Shown: positions 56,960-64,000 of the stretch, piece by piece
How positions within the stretch are numbered: position 1 is the first letter of the stretch
Layout of the letters: each line of letters opens with the position of its first letter
NCBI GenBank assembly: GCA_036924085.1
Contig: JAVGWX010000013.1
Coordinates: 68,502,859 to 68,566,858, forward strand
Length of the DNA stretch: 64,000 nucleotides
Direction: 5' to 3'
Source: Ariolimax columbianus
Taxonomy: Eukaryota > Mollusca > Gastropoda > Stylommatophora > Arionidae
Position numbers and translations under genes: made by a program
Notes under the pieces: generated by a model
What the model was told of the DNA's origin: nothing
Databases searched by the model: none
What the model saw: only the letters and a program-made list of their open reading frames with translations

Positions 56960-57275
56960 GAAAATGCCTCTATGTGCAGCCCCTAAGGCCCAAGACGTAA
57001 TCCCACCGTAGCCCCCATCTGTCCTCATTCACACATTCAACCGGTTCCCTCGCCTTTTCTATCCCCCCTCGGGCAACACGGATTACATTAACGACTCTGT
57101 CCAGCTTTCATTGTTAGGCCCCCACACCTGATGTGTTCAACGAGTCAACTTTTGGACACCGGACATCAATAGCTGCACGTGCTAAAGTCAGTCCCCACCC
57201 CCTAATCGTCACACTAACTCGTTGATACTTTAGAATCTCCAAAACACGTTCTAAAACATGGTGGTTTATATATCT
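56960..57275 (+). repeat. Family F interspersed repeat
   Basis: Matches 52790-53075 (gatgtgttcaac, ggacaccggacatcaatag, cccctaatcg). Confidence 0.55.
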
Positions 57276-57279
57276 TATC

Positions 57280-57760
57280 TAAACTTGTTTTTATTAGACG
57301 TCATCGACTCCCGTTCATGTGATAACCAATTCACATATTATTCCCGTTATATTTATTGATGTTTTGCCACTATTCCTTCATATTATCTACACTTTCCATT
57401 CTATTATATTTATCTATGTTCTTTGTGCGCCAAAAAACGGCGCAAAATGCAGAAAACAAATGTTCTCCAGTTGGAACGGTGTGACGCCCCTGTTTTTAGA
57501 TCTTGTATGGTGCTGGGGCCCATAGTTGAGCCCCCTCGGATGATTGTTCTTCTGCGTGTTTCCTTGGGTCTTCCTCTTTTCCGAACGCCCCTTGGTGTCC
57601 ATTCGAGTGCCTGCAATGGAAGACGGTTATTGTTCATTCTAAGGACATGTCCGATGTATGTCCATCGTGTTTCCTGATGATGGCAGACATGTATAGTTGG
57701 TTTGTCTCTGTTCTTATCGAGTCATTAAGTTATTCTATTATTCCTTTATATTATCTTCAC
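57280..57760 (-). mobile_element. LINE C-terminal remnant (reverse)
   Basis: The minus strand encodes RLPLQALEWTPRGVRKRGRP, then KETRRRTI and ASHRSNWRTFV, the R.AL.W.P.G.R.RGRP..T.RR ... R..WR.FV pattern of non-LTR ends. Confidence 0.7.
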
Positions 57761-57780
57761 TTTTCCTTCCATTATTCTTT

Positions 57781-57794
57781 CCCCCCCCCCCCCC
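57781..57794. repeat. Homopolymer C14
   Basis: C run adjoining the 5' break of a truncated SINE-B. Confidence 0.9.
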
Positions 57795-57798
57795 GCCC

Positions 57799-57975
57799 CA
57801 ATCACAGCACCGGTCGTTATCCCAGGGAAGCAACCCCTTAGAAAATTCAGGAGGAAGCAGATCCTAACATTAAATGCATGCCGAAGTCGGATGTACTGTG
57901 CTGTCAGGTGCAAAATACAAATATACAAAGTGAAACGCACACCTCCTTGGGTATAGAGAAATAAGGCGAATGCAA
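57799..57975 (+). mobile_element. SINE-B copy, 5' truncated
   Basis: Begins within the B-box/cacagcaccggtcg segment, and includes gaagtcggatgtactg and ggcgaatgcaaag. The tRNA-like head is missing. Confidence 0.8.
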
Positions 57976-58205
57976 AGATAAAGGTGTTCGCTTCGAGTGC
58001 TGAAATTTGCGGGTTGAAATCCCGGTGGATTTTCACGTGGATTGTCAGGTAAATATTTTTTCTGATCTCCGAGTAGTGAGATCAGACACCCGTCTGCAAT
58101 GGCGCGCACGTTAAAAATACCTCAGTAGTTGGAAATCGAAAAGAGTAGGCCTAACGGCTGCTGCTCGGGCAAAATTCAAGTTAAAAAATCTATTCAAATT
58201 ATTTT
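57976..58205 (+). mobile_element. SINE-E copy
   Basis: B-box-like gggttgaaatcccgg, then ggattttcacgtgga, gatctccgagtagtgagatc and gaaaagagtaggcc, collinear with 60130-60420. Confidence 0.6.
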
Positions 58206-58265
58206 AGGGATTCTCGCCATAAGACCATAAGAACAGGTATTGGTTATGTGGTTAACGGAGCGGCT

Positions 58266-58330
58266 TAGATGGCGCTTGACAGTCTGTGGGTCTTCTTTGC
58301 TCTAATTTACGGTTCCACCTCCACCTGTCT
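58266..58330 (+). repeat. Family G fragment
   Basis: agatggcgcttgacagtctg and gctctaatt match the 14.3 and 19.8 kb copies. Confidence 0.4.
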
Positions 58331-58695
58331 CAAAAATAGGCGACCGTATACTCCAGAGGCTAACAGCTGCTGGGATTGACCTGCCAAGTCACCGGTGGAT
58401 TTTCACCTGCCAAAAAAATGTAAAACAAAGGTCACACCTCTCTACGACGTCTAACGACATAAGTGGACTGAAGATAGATAGATCTTTCCATCATATGCAG
58501 CCAGTTACTTCTAATCAAACCACTTGCTGCGTCTTACCTCTTAATGATCCTTCAATTATTATTTCCTTGTTTGTCTGCTCCCTTATTCTGTACATTATAA
58601 TTGCCTTTCTACGTATTAGTAAAAGTGTATATTGTTTCTTGCCTTGTTAATCAATACTTCAGCAGGCATTTCCATTACAGATTTGAAAAAAAAGA

Positions 58696-59145
58696 CCGGG
58701 ACGATGAGGCTAACGTCTGGTCAGGCAAAACACACTGATCAGAGAATGTTAGCCAGGGTCAAGAGAAATATACTGGCCAAGACCCTCACCTGACGGGACG
58801 ATGAGGCTAACGTCTGGTCAGGCAAAACACACTGATCAATGTTAGCCAGGGTCAGGAGAAATAGACTGGCCAGGACCCTCACCTGACCTCCTCGTTGTTC
58901 GTCCTGGAAACAGGCTATTGTCGAGGACAACAGTCTGGCTAACAAGGCGGGGTTCGATGTGATCCCCGTAGTAGTGAGTGACACGCAGATAAAGCCAAGC
59001 ATTGCTCAACCGCCTGAAGGACCCTGGTCCAATTCGTCAGCAAGCTCTGGATGTCAGGAAAGCTACTACATTCTGCCACAAGTTCCGTCCTTTTCAGGGC
59101 GGACAATAGGATTACCAACCCACTGTGGGCATTAGCAACCAACTA
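58696..59145 (+). mobile_element. Family C copy, longest, with a 97-bp 5' duplication
   Basis: gatgaggctaacgtctggtc occurs at about 58703 and again 97 bp later. The body runs through gataaagccaagcattgctc and ttttcagggcgg to gggcattagcaaccaactaacc. No protein and no clear TSD were found, so the class is open (SINE-like). Confidence 0.8.
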
Positions 59146-59304
59146 ACCAACCAAACAATAGACCCATTGAGGTATGGCTTACTGATTTCGGAAATGTAGT
59201 GTCCCTCCAAGGAGGGGCGAAAGAGGACATTAAATCCCGTTTAAATACGGCCAGTACTGGCTTTGCTATGATGAAACTAATTTGGAAATCCAGTATATAT
59301 GGTA

Positions 59305-59490
59305 GGTTGTTGTTGTTTAATGCCCATATTGAGTAAGATTACTCTTGTGTGTGCCCTGAAAAATGAAGTGGCGGGTTGCAGTAGCTTTCCTCACATCCCG
59401 AACATGCTGATGAAAGTGGACCGCGTTCCTCCAGGCGGTTGTGCTATGCTTGGCTTCATCTTCGTTGTGCTCACTACTGCGGGAAAGACA
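59305..59490 (-). mobile_element. Family C 3' half (reverse)
   Basis: Plus strand gttgttgttgtttaatgccc ... gctatgcttggcttcatctt is the reverse of the family C end; (AAC)n tail on the minus strand. Confidence 0.78.
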
Positions 59491-59689
59491 ATGTGATAAT
59501 GCAGATAAAAGTTCCTGGGAGTAGGAAAAGAGGTCACCCTGGCGGAGACGGCATCAGGACATAAGAGGCAGCCTCATAATGTCTATGTACGTATGACAAG
59601 TCCCGTCGCACTAAACCGAGATGCAGGGTAGATATTACATCCCTGAAAGAATATATCACGTAATAATTTCTCCCAGCTTTCTCTAATAT

Positions 59690-59960
59690 TCTCTCTACTT
59701 TTCCCTAATCTAATAATCCCAGTTTCGACACGGCTTCTCGCAAATTAGCTAACAACGGATTACTCTAACGACCAGGTAAAGGCCTCATTGTTCAGTCCAC
59801 CGTCCGAGGTGTCCACTAAGTTAAACTGCTGACACCCTCTTTCAATAGCCGCACGTGCGAAGTCATTGTCCTGTCCTACATTAAGGCAGTTAATAAACCA
59901 GCTGATGGAACAGATTCAAACCTTGTAAAACATGCCTCCAGCAATCCCGTCCGGTAACAC
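59690..59960 (+). repeat. Family F interspersed repeat
   Basis: Matches 52.8 and 57.0 kb (cgaggtgtccac, gacaccctctttcaatag, gccgcacgtgcgaag). Confidence 0.5.
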
Positions 59961-60129
59961 TGCCCCGCAGAAAATGTCCACCGAGTTCATTTCTCTTTAC
60001 CCAGCTGATGGATGAATTCCCTGCTTAGTGTAGCGGTGTTCCTAGGTTTGATTCGAGCCGTACGGACATTCAAAAAAAGCGTCCCTTTTGTAAAAATGTT
60101 AACCCGAATCGAGTCTCACCTATAACAGG

Positions 60130-60420
60130 TGTCTTTTTGTTCGAGATAAGAAGTCGGTTTCGGTTGCTGGAGGTCGCGGGTTCAAATCACGGCGGAGAAA
60201 GGAATTTTTTTCACGTGAATTTTCTGTCCTTTCCACTGATCTCAGTTTAGTAGAGATCTGACGTCCGTGTGCAGTGTCGCGCATGTATAAAATCCCTAGG
60301 CAGTTAAAAATGGAAAAGAGTAGGTTTAAAAGCCTCTGCCCAGGCAAAAATCCGAATTATTTTACAAACCTATCCAATGTATTACGGGATCCTCGCCGGT
60401 GCTACTAGGTTGGTGCATTA
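60130..60420 (+). mobile_element. SINE-E copy
   Basis: cgcgggttcaaatcacggcg (B-box-like), tttcacgtgaattttc, gtagagatctgacgtccgtg and aatggaaaagagtaggttt, collinear with 57976-58205. Confidence 0.6.
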
Positions 60421-60502
60421 TGCTGAGATTCTCCACAAATATGGAGATGAACAGAGCACGTTTGGGTTAACCCGTGTGGAATGAGGTTAATTCTTCGGAT
60501 AA

Positions 60503-60737
60503 ACTAAACTAAACTAAGCTAAACTAAACTAAACTAAGCTTAACTAAACTAAACTAAACTAAACTAAGCTAAGCTAAGCTAAGCTAAGCTAAACTAAACT
60601 AAACTAAACTAAACTAAACTAAACTAAACTAAGCTAAGCTAAGCTAAGCTAAACTAAACTAAACTAAACTAAACTAAACTAAACTAAACTAAACTAAACT
60701 AAACTAAACTAAACTAAGCTAAGCTAAGCTAAGCTAC
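60503..60737. repeat. (CTAAA)n/(CTAAG)n pentamer array
   Basis: About 46 pentamers. Aaactaa and aagctaa variants are clustered in alternating blocks, ending in ccacaccacacc. Possibly an expanded retroelement tail. Confidence 0.96.
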
Positions 60738-61599
60738 GCTACACCACACCACACCATCACTACTACCACTACCACTAATGTGTTCTTATTTACCTTGCTG
60801 ATCAGCGGTTTTACATCTGCTTAAAACCTTCCAAATAGATAGAGAATAAGTGGTGTGCACGTTGTTCTGTTGCGTTCTTTTCCTAACGTCCAAGTGCAAG
60901 AATAAACAATACCTCTACACCCTCCAAAGGGGTAGAAGCGGACTTCCTTAGTAAAGTGAAGCAGACTCATTGTGTTAGAACTCAGAGCGCGCCATTCCGT
61001 CTCTGTCAGCCTTAAGGAACTTGATAGATAATCGAAGTTTTACCGTAATGATAAACAAATAATCATAAAGATTACCCCATAGAATTCTTCCATTTACGGT
61101 ACAAAAACAATTTATTCTAATACAAAAAAATTATTAACAGCTCAAACGTTGTTCTCTCAGGCGAGAATAAATATTTTTCCGGTGTCAGGTAAAGTTTTAA
61201 TCAGATTAAATATATGTGTACTTGATCATTTCATCAAGAATAATTCTCGGTCGGAACCGTGCTGTATGAGGTGAAGTGGTGATATTTGAGACACGTACGA
61301 TATCAAGTGGTGTCCAATATTATGTTCAGTGGATGTTTTCTGCTGGCAGTTACACCGACGTGTGCAACATAAACGGGAGTTGGAGGAAATATTTTAAATA
61401 ATGATCGCATTTTAAAATATAATTTGTAAAGATATTGTAGATTGGAAATAGTGAACACAAAGATTATGCAAGATAGATAGTTAATATTAAATCTCGGTAG
61501 AAAAAAATACAAAATGTCACTAATAGCACCAGAAGAGACAGAATCACTAATATGAGTATTCGGGAATAGGTTGGAACAATTCCCTGCCTACAGTACATC
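60738..61599. other. Unannotated stretch
   Basis: AT-rich; no feature recognised. Confidence 0.45.
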
Positions 61600-61730
61600 G
61601 AGCAACTCAGAATGAATTGGTTTGACCACATTGAGAAAATTCCATCTGACCACATTGTTCATGCAACCTTCTACTGGAGAACATCAGGAAGAAGGGCGAG
61701 AGGTCCGCCGAGGAAGGGGTTGATAGTCAA
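61600..61730 (+). mobile_element. LINE C-terminal remnant
   Basis: MNWFDHIEKIPSDHIVHATF and GRRARGPPRKG match the WF.H......I......G.RARGRPRK end of non-LTR elements. Confidence 0.6.
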
Positions 61731-62024
61731 CGTAAACGAGACATGCATTTTATATGTTGTGGGTGGACTGTCGCCGGAGCTTACGTTCGCTATACTTTTG
61801 TCGCCATACACTGTCAACATTATGCAATGAATGTCAACTGGTCGACATCCGTTTTTGTGGTAATATAACAGATTTATTTATGTGTATAAAACAGCAAGGA
61901 TTAGAAATTTGTCAGAAAACGGTCCATTTTGAATTTGACTCACAAAATATTGGCGTAGAAGTGTCTTCGACTTCTTATGTGGAAAGTATCCGTATCACAG
62001 TGTGGGCCAATGGATATTGATGTG

Positions 62025-62522
62025 ATAAATATGTTGAGGAGACGAGAAATGGTTATGCAAACACATCATTATCGTTTCGTACTCATAGAGTTAGAAGAAG
62101 AAAATGGCTACAGCTTCAGTGGTCTCCTTGCAGGAAGCCTGTACAACATGTATGTCTTCTTTGCACTTTTCAGTGATTATGAACAAAGAGGAAAGACAAG
62201 TTGTAACAACAGAGATGAAATGTCTGCGCAGAAAGTTTTGAGTGAAAGTAATGGATAGAATCAGAAACGAAGATATTCGGAGACAAGTAGGTACATCACC
62301 AGTGCTTGACCTCATCAAGAGACAGCAAACCAAATGGTTCGGTCACGTGACACGTCAAACACCAGAAAGTATCCATCGAAAAGGAAAGCTTTACAGACAC
62401 AATGGATACAAAGCCAAGGCCGACCACGCAAAAGATGGACAGCAGAAATAACAGAAGCATTAAAGCTCCCCGTGTACGAAGCACATACTAGGACCCGGTC
62501 AAGAAACCTCTTCATAACCTGA
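62025..62522 (+). mobile_element. LINE C-terminal remnant with one frameshift
   Basis: VMDRIRNEDIRRQVGTSPVL, then KRQQTKWFGHVTRQTPESIH. A frameshift leads to GRPRKRWTAEITEALKLPVY and TRSRNLFIT, stop at 62520-62522. It is a typical R.RNE.IR...G...I......WFGH..R......GRPR.RW end, and runs directly into the 57-bp array. Confidence 0.78.
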
Positions 62523-63000
62523 CGCTGAAAGACACAAGCACATACTAGGGCCCGGTCAAGAAACCTCTTCATAACCTGACGATGAAAGACACAAGCACAT
62601 ACTAGGGCCCGGTCAAGAAACCTCTCCATAACCTGACGCTGAAAGGCACAAGCACATACTAGGGCCCGGTCAAGAAACCTCTTCATAACCTGACGCTGAA
62701 AGGCATAAGCACATACTAGGGCCCGGTCAAGAAACCTCTTCATAACCGGACGCTGAAAGACACAAGCACATTACTAGTGCCCGGTCAAGAAACCTCTTCA
62801 TAACCTGACGCTGAAAGACACAAGCACATTACTAGTGCCCGGTCAAGAAACCTCTTCATAACCTGACGCTGAAAGACACAAGCACATTACTAGTGCCCGG
62901 TCAAGAAACCTCTTCATAACCTGACGCTGAAAGACACAAGCACATTACTAGTGCCCGGTCAAGAAACCTCTTCATAACCTGACGCTGAAAGACACAATCA
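62480..63000. repeat. 57-bp minisatellite born at a LINE stop codon, 9 copies
   Basis: Unit gcacatactagggcccggtc + aagaaacctcttcataacct + gacgctgaaagacacaa. The first unit is the LINE's own last codons and stop. Later units share the extra T of cacattactagtgccc. Confidence 0.95.
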
Positions 63001-63077
63001 GGACAAAAAGAGAAAAAAAAAAGAAGAATGATTATATTACTAGTCACGCGCACCTCGGTCATTTAATCACCTTAAAC

Positions 63078-63361
63078 AAGGGGACGGCGTGGCCTAGTGG
63101 TTAAGTGGCACGGCTCACGACCCGAAGGTGCTGGGTTCGATCCCCACCACAGCACCGGCCGTTACCCCAGGGAAGCAAACCCTTAGAAAATGCAGGAGGA
63201 AGCAGACCCTTACATAAAATGCGTGCTGAAGTCGGATGCACTGGGCCGACAGGTGCAAAATAAAAACCACAGTGCAACGCACACCGCCTTGTGGAATAGA
63301 GAAATAAAGCGAACGCAAAAAAAAAAATAAAACAAAATTAAATAAAAAATAAATTATAATT
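63078..63361 (+). mobile_element. SINE-B copy, full length, with 9-bp TSD
   Basis: Starts aaggggacggcgtggcctag; B box GGTTCGATCC at 63135-63144; A-rich tail to 63361. TSD accttaaac at 63069-63077 and 63362-63370. Confidence 0.9.
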
Positions 63362-63370
63362 ACCTTAAAC

Positions 63371-63957
63371 TCCATGATTAATAAATAAGTTGATATCTAC
63401 ATGTGCTGTCTTCCTCAGCAATTGTACTCGTCCGTTGGAAATTTTAAAAAAAATGAAACTTCAACATGAACATAACAAGTGAAGTAAAATATTAATAAAG
63501 CATTGGGGCTCCTTCTTCTTGTAGATGCATTGGAAATATTCAATTCAATGCACGTATGAGTCTTTGTCACAAAAACGTGGATAAGAAATTAATGAAACAG
63601 TTCATTATTTCCACAAAGCTGTAACATTTAAAATGTTGTGTCTAAACTACACATAATTGCTCTCTTTGTTGCATTCCAACAAATTAAGTTTAACGCTTTC
63701 CTTCCAGTGCCCAGATTATGTTACTCTTGACAGATTATAAAATATTTTAAAGACTTTGCACGCGCTAACCCAGGAAAACGCGCCAACAAAAGAGCAATGC
63801 CGGGTAGAGTTATTAATTCTGAAACATTAAAACAATATGGCTGACTATGACCAATGTTGTTGTTTTGTGCTATTTATTATGAGTTGGGTTACCAGTTGAC
63901 CGCTTTGGTTGCGAGTTACGGTTGATCTTCTTACGTGCAAAAGCGTACGTCCCCTTC
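63371..63957. other. Unannotated AT-rich stretch
   Basis: Nothing recognised. Confidence 0.45.
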
Positions 63958-64000
63958 TGCTTTGTTCGTTCTCAATTTTCTACTACCTAGCCCTGAAAAG
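63958..64000 (-). mobile_element. SINE-A copy cut by the window edge
   Basis: ttcgttctcaattttctact is the reverse of the SINE-A 3' end. Confidence 0.75.

Noticed and set aside
60503..60737. CTAAA/CTAAG pentamers as telomeric repeats
   Set aside because: The animal telomere unit is TTAGGG-type; this pentamer array is interstitial and more like an expanded retroelement tail.

Overview
The window looks like non-coding genomic DNA of an animal, most likely a mollusc and perhaps a gastropod. There are no operons, Shine-Dalgarno-led genes or dense coding. Instead there are decayed non-LTR retrotransposons, tRNA-headed SINEs with target-site duplications (TSDs), and many minisatellites and microsatellites. 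The mollusc assignment is an inference from the repeat types and from the style of the one conserved gene exon.

Only one real protein-coding segment is recognised. It is the first coding exon of an NK2-class homeobox gene of the Nkx2-1 type, on the minus strand at 30757-31129, with a TN (tinman) motif and a consensus splice donor. No homeobox was recognised to its left. If the gene is intact, 1-30756 would be largely its first intron and 31130-64000 its upstream DNA. A small CCAAT/NRF1-type promoter-like patch lies at 44144-44293.

Mobile elements fall into these groups. (1) SINE-A, about 356 bp, with about 19 full or partial copies; several have clear 10-15 bp TSDs, and the tail is (AAGCC)n or (GAA)n. 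(2) SINE-B, tRNA-headed, four copies. (3) Family C, about 350-400 bp, several copies, some expanded. (4) SINE-D, one tRNA-headed copy with a 9-bp TSD. (5) SINE-E and families F and G, a few copies each. (6) LINE remnants: an I-like family with RNase H and a CxC...H...C tail, a second CxC...H...C family, a CR1/L2-like family, and RTE-like C-termini.

Tandem arrays cover a large share of the window; more than 20 are listed. The most interesting pattern is that many of them grew out of the retroelements. Three different 31-33 bp segments of SINE-A were amplified at three loci (34.1, 39.6 and 54.4 kb), two segments of family C at two loci (21.8 and 41.5 kb), and LINE 3' coding ends at four loci (28.5, 51.4, 55.9 and 62.5 kb). 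Incipient two-copy stages are also present (2.6, 2.9, 24.6, 52.3 and 58.7 kb).

Layout: 1-5.4 kb SINEs and LINE ends; 6.3-6.8 kb a 44-bp higher-order array; 9.7-12.3 kb a G-poor 35-bp satellite; 12.8-31 kb mixed repeats ending in the Nkx2-1 exon; 31-42 kb LINE/SINE-rich with SINE-born arrays; 45-54 kb a strongly T+C-biased domain with several 32-34 bp arrays; 54-64 kb SINE/LINE-rich.
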